Shown here: piece after piece, positions 7,162-15,406 of the stretch | How the letters are laid out: every line of letters starts with the position of its first letter | Position numbering within the stretch: position 1 is the stretch's first letter | Source: an uncultured Oscillospiraceae bacterium | GTDB lineage: Bacteria > Bacillota > Clostridia > Oscillospirales > Oscillospiraceae | DNA length: 44,525 nt | Assembly (NCBI GenBank): GCA_934591745.1 | Contig: CAKTPQ010000014.1 | Coordinates: forward strand, 1-44,525 | Direction of reading: 5' to 3' | Notes under the pieces: model-generated | Seen by the model: only the letters and a program-made list of their open reading frames with translations | Told to the model about the DNA's origin: nothing | Database searches by the model: none | Made by a program: the position numbers and the translations under genes

Positions 7162-7971
7162 GACCATGAAATATTACGGCGGCTGCGATGTAGGGTCCAC
7201 CTACACAAAGGCAGTAATTCTGGACGAGAACGGCAAGATCTGCGCCGATACCACCATCCGCAGCAAGATCAACTCCGAGGTCAGCGCCAAGCTGGCCATG
7301 GAGGAGGTGCTGAACAAGGTGGGGCTGAAGTCCTCCGAGGAGCTGGGCTACCTCATCGGCACGGGCTACGGCCGGAACAAGGTACCCTTCGCCGACGAGA
7401 ACATCTCTGAGATCTCCTGTCACGCCATGGGCGTCCACGTCACCGACCCCACGGTGAAGGCCATCATCGACATCGGCGGCCAGGACGTGAAGGGCATTTC
7501 CATCGACACGGACGGCACAGTGAAGAATTTCGCCATGAACGACAAGTGCGCGGCGGGCACGGGCCGGTTCTACGAGGCCATGGCCCGGAGCTTTGAGATG
7601 AGCCTGCCGGAGTTCTCCAACCTGAGCCTGACGGCGAAGAATGTGATCCCCATTACGGCGCAGTGCACGGTGTTCGCGGAGAGCGAGGTCATTACGCTGG
7701 TGGGCGAGGGCAAGCCCATGGACGAGATCGCGGCGGGCATCCAGATGGCAGTGGCAAAGCGGTGCTTCGTCATGAGCAAGAAAGCGGGCGCCACGGACGC
7801 CATCACGCTGACGGGAGGCTGCGCCAAGAACGCCGGACTGAAGCAGGCCATCGAGCACGTACTGAAGCTGAAGGTCATCGACCTGAAGACCGATCCGCAG
7901 CTCATGGGCGCGCTGGGCGCCGCCGAGTACGCACGCCAGAAGGGCATGGCCCGCGCCTGACACACGCAGAA
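7162..7971 (+). repeat. Copy A of an 810-bp inverted repeat (activase gene)
   Basis: From GACC before the activase ATG to 11 nt after its stop, this segment matches the reverse complement of 15407-16216. I can find only three differences (one changes a Met to Leu, two are silent). The two arms are separated by 7435 bp. The identity ends abruptly at both sides. Confidence 0.93.
7166..7960 (+). CDS. hgdC: 2-hydroxyacyl-CoA dehydratase activase (ATP-dependent reductase component), copy A
   Basis: 264 residues of the HgdC/FldI/BcrA-type ASKHA ATPases. The dimer carries one [4Fe-4S] cluster between subunits and injects an electron into the dehydratase at the cost of ATP. Phosphate-binding motifs: CDVGSTYTKAVI (residue 7) and DIGGQDVKGI (102). 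Cluster cysteines: Cys128 (NDKCAAGTGRF) and Cys167 (ITAQCTVFAESE). Adenosine motif: TGGCAKNAGL near residue 216. An in-frame TTG lies 21 nt upstream (7145), but the ATG at 7166 is preferred because GAGGGAGAG precedes it. It is the fourth gene of operon 1. It is almost identical to the minus-strand copy at 15418-16212, so either gene product could serve all three dehydratase systems. Symbol by family resemblance. Confidence 0.93.
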   Translation: MKYYGGCDVGSTYTKAVILDENGKICADTTIRSKINSEVSAKLAMEEVLNKVGLKSSEELGYLIGTGYGRNKVPFADENISEISCHAMGVHVTDPTVKAIIDIGGQDVKGISIDTDGTVKNFAMNDKCAAGTGRFYEAMARSFEMSLPEFSNLSLTAKNVIPITAQCTVFAESEVITLVGEGKPMDEIAAGIQMAVAKRCFVMSKKAGATDAITLTGGCAKNAGLKQAIEHVLKLKVIDLKTDPQLMGALGAAEYARQKGMARA

Positions 7972-7972
7972 G

Positions 7973-8002
7973 GGCCCTGCCCTCCGTAGGGAGGGCGGGG
8001 CC
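7973..8002 (+). terminator. Terminator-like hairpin after activase copy A
   Basis: A 13-bp GC-rich stem (one G-U pair) with a 4-nt loop begins 2 nt after the end of the inverted repeat. Only a short TGTTT run follows, so termination may be partial and some transcripts may run into the metal-sensor gene. Confidence 0.5.
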
Positions 8003-8023
8003 TGTTTAAAAAGGAGCAATACA

Positions 8024-8353
8024 ATGAGCGAGAACCATGTCCACACCCATGTGGACGAGAACGGGAATGTCCATATCCACAGCCACCAGCATTCCCACGA
8101 GCAGACGAAGGCGGTGCTCAACCGAATCTCCCGGGCGCAGGGGCATCTGGAGGCGGTGCGGAAAATGATCGAGCGCGGCGAGGACTGCGCCCAGGTGCTG
8201 GTGCAGCTCAGTGCCGTGATCTCCGCCCTGAACAGCACGGGGCGGGTGATCCTGAAGGACCACATCGCCCACTGCATCGTGGACGCGGTGGAGGCCAACG
8301 ACATGGAACCCATTGAAGCGCTGAACCAGGCCATCGACCGATTCATGCGATAG
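8024..8353 (+). CDS. CsoR/RcnR-family metal-sensing repressor with His-rich tail
   Basis: 109 residues. The core (RISRAQGHLEAVRKMIERGEDC, SAVISALNSTGRVILKDHIAHC) is the all-helical DUF156 fold of CsoR, RcnR, InrS and FrmR, tetrameric DNA-binding repressors. The ligand set Cys (EDC), His (KDH) and Cys four residues later (AHC) is the C-H-C triad of CsoR and InrS. The N-terminal 25 residues are rich in His (HVHTHVDENGNVHIHSHQHSH), as expected for a nickel or cobalt sensor. AAGGAG lies at good spacing before the ATG. Neighbouring nickel-type genes favour nickel, but copper cannot be excluded. The target operator was not identified. Confidence 0.87.
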   Translation: MSENHVHTHVDENGNVHIHSHQHSHEQTKAVLNRISRAQGHLEAVRKMIERGEDCAQVLVQLSAVISALNSTGRVILKDHIAHCIVDAVEANDMEPIEALNQAIDRFMR

Positions 8354-8415
8354 AGGTGACAAGGATTTTCCCTTGTCAATCATAGGGAAATGCCTAAAAT
8401 CCGGGGAGCGGCGCG

Positions 8416-8444
8416 TTGACAGACGGCTGCCGCGGGGCTATAAT
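8416..8444 (+). promoter_or_regulatory. Perfect consensus promoter of the flavodoxin-like gene
   Basis: TTGACA (8416-8421), 17-bp spacer, TATAAT (8439-8444). Transcription should start near 8451, leaving only about 16 nt of leader that is almost entirely the ribosome binding site. Confidence 0.9.
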
Positions 8445-8466
8445 AACAGCAACAGGAGGGATGTCT

Positions 8467-8976
8467 ATGATCTCAGCCATCGTGTACACATCCAACAGCG
8501 GCTACACTGCGGAGTACGCCCGGATGTTGGGAGAGCTGACCGGTCTGCCGGTCAACGACCTGCGTCAGGTGCATAACCCGCAGCCTCAGCGGGAGGTCAT
8601 CTTCCTGGGCTGGCTCATGGCGGACAACGTCATGGGATATGCCAAGGCCAGCCGCTTCTACAAGGTGCGGGCCGTGTGTCAGGTGGGCATGGGCCCGGCC
8701 ACAAAGGCCGCGTCGGACAAGCTGCGGCAGAAGCTGAAGCTGGGTCCGGAGGTGCAGGTGTTCACCCTGCAGGGCGGCTTTGACATCCGGCGGCTCCACG
8801 GACCTTACAAGTGGATCATGCAGGTGAAATGCAGGGAGATCCGCAAGCGGCTGGAAAGCAAAGAGAATCTGACTCCTGCCCAGCAGCTGACCTACGATAT
8901 GGCGGAAAAAGGCGCCAGCGCTGTAAAGCAGGAGAACTTGACGGATATTGTGAATTGGTATAAAACGACGCTATAA
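8467..8976 (+). CDS. Flavodoxin-like domain protein
   Basis: 169 residues. The N-terminus (MISAIVYTSNSGYTAEYARMLGEL) is a flavodoxin-type FMN phosphate loop (T-S-N-S-G-Y-T), followed by a strand-loop pattern (EVIFLGWLMADNVMGY). The C-terminal third is helical and charged and not typical of short flavodoxins. ATG codons occur at 8461 and 8467. The second is chosen because AGGAGGG (8454-8460) abuts the first and is 6 nt from the second. It could be an electron carrier or a flavodoxin-domain oxidoreductase. A role in feeding electrons to the activase is possible but unproven. Confidence 0.75.
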   Translation: MISAIVYTSNSGYTAEYARMLGELTGLPVNDLRQVHNPQPQREVIFLGWLMADNVMGYAKASRFYKVRAVCQVGMGPATKAASDKLRQKLKLGPEVQVFTLQGGFDIRRLHGPYKWIMQVKCREIRKRLESKENLTPAQQLTYDMAEKGASAVKQENLTDIVNWYKTTL

Positions 8977-8987
8977 GGAGGCTGCAC

Positions 8988-9266
8988 ATGAAGAAGATTT
9001 TGAACGTGATCGCCGGTGTGGCAAAAAAGGCGACGGGCGTGGCACTGTCGCTGATAGGGAAGGGCGTGTCCCTGGGCCTGACCGCTGCTAAAAGCGGCGC
9101 TGCCGCTGTCGGGCGGCTGTTTGCGAAATTGACGGGTAAGGCGGCCCGCTGCGTGGGTGGCAAGATGAAAAAGCTGCTGGCCCCGGCGCTGAAGGGCGTC
9201 ATGATCGTGTCCGCCTCCGTGGCGGTGCTGTCCTGTGTGGGCTGGCTGATCAGCCGGAGAGACTGA
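8988..9266 (+). CDS. Small basic membrane protein, unknown function
   Basis: 92 residues, 11 nt after the flavodoxin-like gene with AAGGAGG before the ATG, so co-transcribed. The first ~65 residues are an alanine/glycine/lysine-rich amphipathic stretch (VAKKATGVALSLIGKGVSLG). One hydrophobic segment near the C-terminus (VMIVSASVAVLSCVGWLI) is followed by SRRD. I do not recognise a family. The repeated Lys-flanked helices suggest membrane-surface association. Confidence 0.7.
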   Translation: MKKILNVIAGVAKKATGVALSLIGKGVSLGLTAAKSGAAAVGRLFAKLTGKAARCVGGKMKKLLAPALKGVMIVSASVAVLSCVGWLISRRD

Positions 9267-9355
9267 CCGGCCGCAAACCGTATACAACGGGGAGGTGCGC
9301 TGTGCATCTCCCCAAAACGCTGTGAAGCGATATCAACGCAAAAGGAGTGTCCTGT

Positions 9356-11242
9356 ATGGAAAGAAAAGAATTCAAAGCGGAGTCCAAGCGGCTGCTGGAT
9401 CTGATGATCAACTCCATCTACACCCACAAGGAGATCTTCCTGCGGGAGATCATCTCCAACGCCTCCGATGCCATCGACAAACTGTGCTATCTCAGCCTCA
9501 CCGACGATAAGGTGGGCATCAGCCGGGACGAGTTTGCCATCAAGCTTGTGCTGGACAAGGAGAAGCGTCTGCTGACCGTCAGTGATAACGGCATCGGCAT
9601 GGACCGGGAGGAGCTGGAGAACAATCTGGGCGTCATCGCCTCCTCCGGCAGTCTCAAGTTCCGGCAGGAGCTGGATGGCGAGGCCGCCGCGGATACCGAT
9701 ATCATCGGCCAGTTCGGCGTGGGCTTCTACTCCGCGTTCATGGTGGCCGACGAGATCACCGTCATTACCAAAAAGTACGGGCAGGAGCAGGCATGGAAGT
9801 GGCAGTCCACCGGCGTGGACGGCTACACCATCGACCCCTGCGAGAAGGAGACGGTGGGCACCGACATCATCATGCACATCAAGGAGGATGGCGAGGAGAA
9901 GGACGAGTACAGCCAGTACCTGCGGGAGTATCCGCTGTACAAGCTGGTGAAGAAGTATTCCGACTACATCCGCTTCCCCATCCGCATGGAGATGCCCCAC
10001 CCGGTGCTGAAGGAGGGCAGCACTGAGGAGAACCCGGAGTACGAGGAGAAGTTCGAGTGGGAGACCCTGAACAGCATGGTGCCCCTGTGGCAGCGGAAGA
10101 AGGGCGACGTCACCAAGGAGGAATACGACGAGTTCTACCAGCAGCGGTTTTCCGATCCCAACCCGCCGCTGAGTGTCATCACCGTGTCCGCCGAGGGCGC
10201 CGTGACCTACAAGGCCATGCTGTTCATCCCGTCCAAGGCCAACGGCCGGTACTATACCGAGGACTACGAGAGCGGCCTGCAGCTATACTCCGCCGGTGTG
10301 ATGATCATGGACAAGTGCGCCGATCTGGTGCCGGAGTGCTTCAACTTCGTCCGCGGCGTGGTGGACTCGCCGGACCTGAATCTGAATATTTCCCGGGAAT
10401 TGCTGCAGCATGACCGGCAGCTGAAGATCATCTGCACCAATCTGGAAAAGAAGATCAAGGCAGAGCTGGAGCGGCTCCTGCGGGAAGAGCGGGAGAAGTA
10501 CGAGCAGTTCTGGCAGAGCTTCGGACGCCAGCTGAAAATGTGCGCGCTGGACAACTACGGCGCCAAGAAGGAGACGCTGCAGGATCTGCTGCTGTTCTAC
10601 TCCTCCACGGAGAAAAAGCTGGTGACGCTGGCGGAGTATGTGAGCCGGATGCAGGGGGGGCAGAAGTTCATCTATTTCGCCTCCGGTGACACGGTGGAGG
10701 CCATCGACCACATGCCCCAGACGGAGCTGCTGAAAGAGCACAGCATGGAGATCCTGTACTTCACCGACAAGGCGGACGAATTCTTATCCGACATCCTGCG
10801 GATGTATCAGGACAAGCCCTTCCGCTCCGCCATCGACGGTGATCTGGAGCTGGGCGATGAGCAGAAGCCGGACGAGACGGAGCACTACAAGGACGCTTTC
10901 GGCTTCATCAAGGAGACGCTGGGCGACCGTGTGGACACGGTGAAGGCCTCCACCAAGCTGAAGACCCACCCGGTGTGCCTGACCAGCGGCGAGGGCGTGA
11001 CCTTCGAGATGGAGAAGTATTTCACGGCGGTGCAGCCGGAGCTGGGCCTGAAGGCCAAGCGCATCCTGGAGATCAACGTGGATCATCCGGCGTTTCTGGC
11101 CTTTGAGACGGCCCGCGTGGTGGACCCGGAGAAGGCGAAGAAGTACGCGGAGATCCTGTACAATCAGGCGCTGCTCATCGCGGGGCTGCCCATCGAGAAC
11201 CCCTCGGCCTACACCGACCTGCTGTGCTCCCTGTGGAAGTAA
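9356..11242 (+). CDS. htpG: Chaperone HtpG (Hsp90)
   Basis: 628 residues, the normal length for bacterial Hsp90, a cytosolic ATP-dependent homodimeric chaperone. The N-terminal GHKL ATPase motifs are all present: EIISNASDAIDKL (adenine/Mg site), DNGIGM, and GQFGVGFYSAFM (ATP lid). The middle domain contains SRELLQHDRQLK with the catalytic Arg. The C-terminal dimerisation domain is complete. Start at 9356 is supported by AAAGGAG upstream. It lies 89 nt after a small membrane protein and ends in a strong terminator. Position between the two arms of the inverted repeat is notable, as a general chaperone is otherwise unrelated to the flanking genes. Confidence 0.97.
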   Translation: MERKEFKAESKRLLDLMINSIYTHKEIFLREIISNASDAIDKLCYLSLTDDKVGISRDEFAIKLVLDKEKRLLTVSDNGIGMDREELENNLGVIASSGSLKFRQELDGEAAADTDIIGQFGVGFYSAFMVADEITVITKKYGQEQAWKWQSTGVDGYTIDPCEKETVGTDIIMHIKEDGEEKDEYSQYLREYPLYKLVKKYSDYIRFPIRMEMPHPVLKEGSTEENPEYEEKFEWETLNSMVPLWQRKKGDVTKEEYDEFYQQRFSDPNPPLSVITVSAEGAVTYKAMLFIPSKANGRYYTEDYESGLQLYSAGVMIMDKCADLVPECFNFVRGVVDSPDLNLNISRELLQHDRQLKIICTNLEKKIKAELERLLREEREKYEQFWQSFGRQLKMCALDNYGAKKETLQDLLLFYSSTEKKLVTLAEYVSRMQGGQKFIYFASGDTVEAIDHMPQTELLKEHSMEILYFTDKADEFLSDILRMYQDKPFRSAIDGDLELGDEQKPDETEHYKDAFGFIKETLGDRVDTVKASTKLKTHPVCLTSGEGVTFEMEKYFTAVQPELGLKAKRILEINVDHPAFLAFETARVVDPEKAKKYAEILYNQALLIAGLPIENPSAYTDLLCSLWK

Positions 11243-11255
11243 ACAAACATCCTGC

Positions 11256-11290
11256 AAAAAAGATGACCGCTTTGGCGGTCATCTTTTTTT
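11256..11290 (+). terminator. Terminator of htpG
   Basis: AAAAAAGATGACCGC / GCGGTCATCTTTTTT stem with a 4-nt loop and a T tract, 14 nt after the htpG stop. Confidence 0.9.
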
Positions 11291-11322
11291 TGCGAAAATC
11301 AACAAAAAATACTGTCGGGTTG

Positions 11323-11351
11323 TTGCGGTATTTGCAAAAAAATGATAAAAT
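11323..11351 (+). promoter_or_regulatory. Promoter of dehydratase operon 2
   Basis: TTGCGG (11323-11328), 17-bp spacer, TAAAAT (11346-11351), about 75 nt before the start at 11426. Confidence 0.65.
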
Positions 11352-11425
11352 ATACCATATCGCGCACCAAGCAAAGACAGACCCCCAAAAATCAGGGAGC
11401 GTCCCTGTAAAAAGGAGTTTTGCCC

Positions 11426-12625
11426 ATGAAAGACTTGAAGCACATGATCTTTTTCGAGGATCTGCTGCAGCAGTCCCACAACGCACTGGTGCAGCAGGCC
11501 ATCGACGAGGGGCAGCTGGCGCTGGGATACAACTGCTACTACATCCCGGAGGTGCTGCTGAACCTGAAGGGGTGCTTTTCCTCCCGGCTGCGGGCGCCCA
11601 ACAGCGGCACGGCGGAGATCGCGTCGTACTATATGACGAACCGGAACTGTCCCTATGTGCGCTGTATTCTGGAGCGGGCCATCGAGGGCGGCTTCAACTA
11701 TCTGAATGCGCTGTTCGGGGCGGAGGGCTGCGCCGCCATGGAGCGGATGGAGGAGCATTTCGCCCTGCTGCATCCGGTGCAGAACGACCGGTTTTTCACC
11801 ACCATCATCGACCCGCCCATGAAGGGCGACAGGACCAGCCTGGACTACTACAAGGCCCAGCTGCAGCTGAAGGTGTTGGACGCGCTCCACGAGCACTACG
11901 GTGTGGACGTGTCCGACCAGGCGCTGCGGGAGGCAGTGGAGCGCCACAACCGGCTGTGCCGGGTCATCACGGCCATCGGTGATTTACGGAAGCAGGAAAA
12001 CCCGCCTATCACCGGGTACGAGTACCATGTGATCGTACTGGTGAGCCAGGTCTGTCCCCACGACCTGATCCTGCCGTATCTGGAGGATACACTGGCGGAG
12101 CTGGAGACGCGGCGTCCGGAGCCGGAGTTCCCGTTCCGCGCCCGTGTGGCGCTGGCGGGCAGCGAGATCGACGACCCGGAGTTCACCAAGCTCATCGAAA
12201 TGTGCGGTGCCATGGTGGTGGCGGACCGCTACTGCTTCGGCGGCTTCCCCGGCCGGGAGGAGATCAGGATACAGGAGAACGAGACGGCCTTTGATGCCAT
12301 CTGCCGCCACTACCTCCACTGGAACCAGTGCGTGCGGTTCATGGATGGCGGCAAGATCGACCAGCGCCATCAGGAGCTGCGTCGGCTGGTACGGGAGTAC
12401 CGCGCCGACGGCGTGATCTATGAGAGCATGAAGTTCTGCGAGTTCTGGAGCTATGAAAAGGTGCTGGCCAGCCACGTCCTCCAGCAGGAGATGGGCATCC
12501 CGTGCTGCACCATTGAGAAGGAGTACAATCTCGGCTCCGTGGGTCAGCTGCGTACCCGCTTCCAGGCCTTTGTGGAGAGTCTGGAGATCAAGAAGCTCAG
12601 CACGGGGAAGGAGGGGAGCCTGTGA
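11426..12625 (+). CDS. 2-hydroxyacyl-CoA dehydratase-type small subunit, system 2
   Basis: 399 residues, aligning end to end with the small subunits of systems 1 and 3. Shared signatures: MKDLKHMIFFEDLL start, GYNCYYIPEVLLNLKGCFSSRLRAP, YMTNRNCPYVRCILE, a QVCPHDLI motif, AGSEIDDPEFTKLIEMCG and KFCEFWSYE. The differences lie mainly in loops that could shape the substrate pocket. An upstream TTG two codons earlier is less likely because AAAGGAG is 8 nt from the ATG at 11426. It shares a GTGA overlap with the large subunit. This operon has no activase of its own, so it probably uses one of the two nearly identical activases encoded nearby. Confidence 0.85.
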   Translation: MKDLKHMIFFEDLLQQSHNALVQQAIDEGQLALGYNCYYIPEVLLNLKGCFSSRLRAPNSGTAEIASYYMTNRNCPYVRCILERAIEGGFNYLNALFGAEGCAAMERMEEHFALLHPVQNDRFFTTIIDPPMKGDRTSLDYYKAQLQLKVLDALHEHYGVDVSDQALREAVERHNRLCRVITAIGDLRKQENPPITGYEYHVIVLVSQVCPHDLILPYLEDTLAELETRRPEPEFPFRARVALAGSEIDDPEFTKLIEMCGAMVVADRYCFGGFPGREEIRIQENETAFDAICRHYLHWNQCVRFMDGGKIDQRHQELRRLVREYRADGVIYESMKFCEFWSYEKVLASHVLQQEMGIPCCTIEKEYNLGSVGQLRTRFQAFVESLEIKKLSTGKEGSL

Positions 12626-14238
12626 AGCTGAAGGACTTTACAAATGCTGTTGCCGCAGCGATAGACAAAAAGCTGGAACGGTTCGACCCCAAGTGGCAGG
12701 CGGCCAACGGCAAGGGCGGCCTCCGCAGCCGCTACGAGGACAAGACCGGCATCGCCCGCTATCGAGAATGGCGCGGCGTGAAGGATACGTTCGTGGACTA
12801 CACCGCGTGGCTCAATAACCTGCTGGCCATGGGGAAGATGGTGGCGTCCGCGCCCATCCCCATCCTGAAGGGGTTCTGGGAATACCGCTGGATGGGCTCC
12901 TATCTGGGCACGTTTGCGTTTATCGACCGACTGTTTGAGGGCTACCGGGACGAGGAGCTGAAGATCGCCCACATGAACATGCACTGTATCGTCAGCAGCC
13001 TGACTAAAAAGATCGCACTGGTGCTGGCCAACGACCGGCGCCTGGGCGGCGGAAAGCTGTCGGACAGCATCGTGCCCATGGACGAGGTGATGCCGCCGCT
13101 GTTTATGACTGGCTTCAAAAACCTGATCCCCATCCCCATCCAGACGCTGCCGGAGTTCATCATCTGCGACATCGACCAGCATCTGGAGCCTCACTATATC
13201 GACGTGGCGGAGTCCTTCGGCCTGGCGGCGGATGTCTGCTCCCGCTGCTCGGCGGAGACGGGCGTGGCCATCGACGACGATTTTCCCATCGTGGGCAAGG
13301 CAGTGCTGACCACCAACATGCCCTGCAACGCCAGCGAGGCCACCTCCATGTTCCAGCGGCGGCGGTTCGGCCTGCCGGATTTCCCTGTGACCATGGCCAT
13401 GATCCACAACGAGCCGGGCGCCCACCCCTATTCCACCCAGATGCTGAAGGACGCCATCGCTTTCATCGAGGAGCAGTACGGGGAGAAATACGACTGGAAT
13501 GCGCTGTTCGCACGGGCGGAGCATATGAACGAGCAGAACCGCATCGAGTTGGAGAAGTGGGAGCTGTTCAAAACGCCGTATTCCGCGCTGTGCGGCATCG
13601 CCGAGAGCCTGTATCGCCTGTACGCATGGGCGTCAGTGAATGGGCAGGAGGATCAGTTCACCTACAACGACCGCAAGGTGCTGAAGCTCATGCTGGAGGC
13701 CTACGAGCGGCGGCACCAGCCCTTCGGCGGCACCACCCGCCACCGGGCGTTCCTCTGGGGGCCGTCGGCGGTGTACTACACCGATTTCCCCACCTGGGTG
13801 CAGAACTGCTGGGGCATCAGCATCGTGCTGAACATGGACTCCACCATGGGTCACAACATGATCTCCACCACCGACCCGGAGCAGGCCATTCAGGATCTGG
13901 CACTGTTCTCCGAAAAGGGCGTCATGCGGCACCACGCCGTGGGCGGCTGGGAGAATGTGAACGCCGTGTGGGAGTGGGCCAGCAAATTCAACTGCGACAT
14001 GGTGATCTTCAACGACAACGTGGCCTGTAAGGGCATGAACGGCGTCCACGCGCTGATGGAGGAGCAGGCCCGCGACCTGGGCTTCCGCTTCATCTTCCTG
14101 GAGCACGATCTGGAGGACTGCCGCACCATCTCCCGCCGTGACATGCGTAACATCGTGAACAAATATATGACGGTGGTGCTGAACGAGAAGCCGCTGGACG
14201 AGACGCTGGTGGACTTCGACGACAGTCTGGCGTGGTAA
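12622..14238 (+). CDS. 2-hydroxyacyl-CoA dehydratase-type large subunit, system 2
   Basis: 538 residues from a GTG start that overlaps the small-subunit stop (GTGA); GGAGG lies about 8 nt before. It shares with systems 1 and 3 the N-terminal REWRGVKDTF, YRWM, HYIDVAESFGLAADVC, MPCNASEATS, NCWGISIVLNMDS, CDMVIFNDNVACKGMNGV and a C-terminal KPLDETLVDFDD. The longer N-terminal region is again present. The system 2 protein has Asn where systems 1 and 3 have Asp in the C-[DN] motif, one of several hints of a different substrate. Reaction unassigned. Confidence 0.8.
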   Translation: MKLKDFTNAVAAAIDKKLERFDPKWQAANGKGGLRSRYEDKTGIARYREWRGVKDTFVDYTAWLNNLLAMGKMVASAPIPILKGFWEYRWMGSYLGTFAFIDRLFEGYRDEELKIAHMNMHCIVSSLTKKIALVLANDRRLGGGKLSDSIVPMDEVMPPLFMTGFKNLIPIPIQTLPEFIICDIDQHLEPHYIDVAESFGLAADVCSRCSAETGVAIDDDFPIVGKAVLTTNMPCNASEATSMFQRRRFGLPDFPVTMAMIHNEPGAHPYSTQMLKDAIAFIEEQYGEKYDWNALFARAEHMNEQNRIELEKWELFKTPYSALCGIAESLYRLYAWASVNGQEDQFTYNDRKVLKLMLEAYERRHQPFGGTTRHRAFLWGPSAVYYTDFPTWVQNCWGISIVLNMDSTMGHNMISTTDPEQAIQDLALFSEKGVMRHHAVGGWENVNAVWEWASKFNCDMVIFNDNVACKGMNGVHALMEEQARDLGFRFIFLEHDLEDCRTISRRDMRNIVNKYMTVVLNEKPLDETLVDFDDSLAW

Positions 14239-14253
14239 GGAGGGAAAAGACAT

Positions 14254-14424
14254 ATGAAATTTATCGGGAAGCTCCTGAAAACGCTGGTGCTGACGGCGCT
14301 TGCGCTGTTTGCCGGCACGTTCATCATCTACATGTTCAATCTGGAAAACAAGCTGATTTATAAGGTGATCTATCCATTCTTACAGGATCACTACAACAGC
14401 CAGAAGCGGGACCGCCGCATCTGA
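14254..14424 (+). CDS. Small one-helix membrane protein linked to dehydratase system 2
   Basis: 56 residues: MKFIGKLLKT, one hydrophobic helix (about residues 11-27), then MFNLENKLIY and a tail with PFLQDHYN. The same helix-then-[ND]-L-[DE]-x-K layout occurs in the proteins at 6929-7144 and 15219-15386; the PFL-x2-HY motif is shared with the first. AAGGAGGG precedes the ATG, 15 nt after the large-subunit stop. It is the last gene of operon 2. Function unknown. Confidence 0.78.
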   Translation: MKFIGKLLKTLVLTALALFAGTFIIYMFNLENKLIYKVIYPFLQDHYNSQKRDRRI

Positions 14425-14429
14425 TGAGC

Positions 14430-14467
14430 AAAAAAAGATACCCGCCGGGCGGCGGGTATCTTTTTTT
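14430..14467 (+). terminator. Bidirectional terminator between operon 2 and operon 3
   Basis: AAAAAAAGATACCCGCC with the mirror GGCGGGTATCTTTTTTT, 4-nt loop. The T tracts on both strands fit termination of the two converging operons. Confidence 0.9.
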
Positions 14468-14481
14468 GCCTGTCAGCAGGG

Positions 14482-15219
14482 TCACTCGGTGGTGTGGTGC
14501 TCTTTGCCGAAGTGCAGTTCACGCATGCCTTCCACCTCGTCGCAGATGGCTTTCAGGTTGCAGGAACCGCAGTCGGTAGGCATGCCCTCCAGAATTTTCG
14601 TCAGACTCATGGTAATGTCCTTGACGGTCTTGGCATCCTTGATCAGAGCGGCGTAGTCCGCGTCGGGCGCGGTGATAAACAGCATCTTCACCGCCAGGAT
14701 GGAGGGGTTCTTCTTATACTGGCGGATAAAGTCGCAGCCGATGCGCCGGAAGCTGACGCCCTTTTGCAGCGCCTCCTTGCTGATGCGCACCTGTTCGCGG
14801 CTGCTCTCGGAGCTGGTGCGGATCATGTAGCCCTTGGGAAACACATGGTACTTGACAAAGTCCATGTCCTGGATAGCGCGGAACGCCTGCTCCGTGTCCT
14901 CCTCATCGTCGGACTCGATGTCGCCCACCCGCAGCAGCGCGATGCGAGCGTAGGTGCAATCGCCCTTCAGTTCGTTCAGATCGGAACCGTAGACCAGGAT
15001 CTCGTCCTGAGGGACCAGGGCAGGGGAGGTGGTGACGCAGGTGAAGTTGACGGCGGGTTTGTCGCCGCCGCCCAGCTCAAAGGCGGCGTCGCGCAGCATT
15101 ACCAACTCAAAGGCGCCGGTGTCCTCCCAAGCGTCGGCCGGGTCATAGGCAAAGCGCCGGGGCGCGGAGGAGCCGGCCAGCTCCTCCACGCCGCGGATGA
15201 TGGTGTTGTAAAGCTCCAT
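14482..15219 (-). CDS. Stand-alone acetyl-CoA synthase (CdhC/AcsB)-like domain protein
   Basis: 245 residues. The stretch EQVRISKEALQKGVSFRRIG followed by a hydrophobic strand (AVKMLFIT) resembles the middle domain of the acetyl-CoA synthase subunit AcsB/CdhC. There, a similar RVSKDAVAKG-type segment precedes the A-cluster domain. The C-terminus carries three cysteines, C217-x2-C220-x5-C226 (CGSCNLKAIC), then DEVEGMRELHF. This is reminiscent of the first A-cluster cysteines, but the fourth cysteine and the rest of the catalytic domain are missing. So it is unlikely to make acetyl-CoA by itself. It is the last gene of operon 3; its ATG overlaps the preceding stop (TAATG). The family link is from memory of motifs, hence moderate confidence; function unknown. 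Confidence 0.6.
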   Translation of the reverse strand: MELYNTIIRGVEELAGSSAPRRFAYDPADAWEDTGAFELVMLRDAAFELGGGDKPAVNFTCVTTSPALVPQDEILVYGSDLNELKGDCTYARIALLRVGDIESDDEEDTEQAFRAIQDMDFVKYHVFPKGYMIRTSSESSREQVRISKEALQKGVSFRRIGCDFIRQYKKNPSILAVKMLFITAPDADYAALIKDAKTVKDITMSLTKILEGMPTDCGSCNLKAICDEVEGMRELHFGKEHHTTE

Positions 15220-15386
15220 TAGAATTTGATATCCACTTTCTTGCGGTCAAAGATCTTGTTGACTTGCACATAGGCCCAACCCAGCAGCTTCTGATCCAGG
15301 TTCCAGAAATAAATTACGAACAGAGCGCCGACGATGGCGGTGAGAATGCTCAGGATCTTCAAGACGGCCTTGCAGAATTTACACAT
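15219..15386 (-). CDS. Small one-helix membrane protein linked to dehydratase system 3
   Basis: 55 residues: MCKFCKAVLK (a CxxC at the start), one hydrophobic helix (about 11-26), then YFWNLDQKLLGW and a basic tail. It is the third member of the small family seen after each dehydratase gene set. GGAGG precedes the ATG. The stop overlaps the ACS-like start by one base (TAATG). The N-terminal CxxC, absent from the other two, could bind metal or a cluster; this is inference. Confidence 0.78.
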   Translation of the reverse strand: MCKFCKAVLKILSILTAIVGALFVIYFWNLDQKLLGWAYVQVNKIFDRKKVDIKF

Positions 15387-15406
15387 AATCGTGCCTCCTT
15401 GTCGTG

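Noticed and set aside
8006..8383. Antisense frames over 100 codons across real genes (also in gltX, glnN, htpG and the dehydratase genes)
   Set aside because: They mirror GC-rich codon third positions of the real genes and lack start signals or recognisable domains.
14482..15219. Full acetyl-CoA synthase (AcsB)
   Set aside because: Only about 245 residues; the N-terminal domain and the rest of the A-cluster domain are missing.
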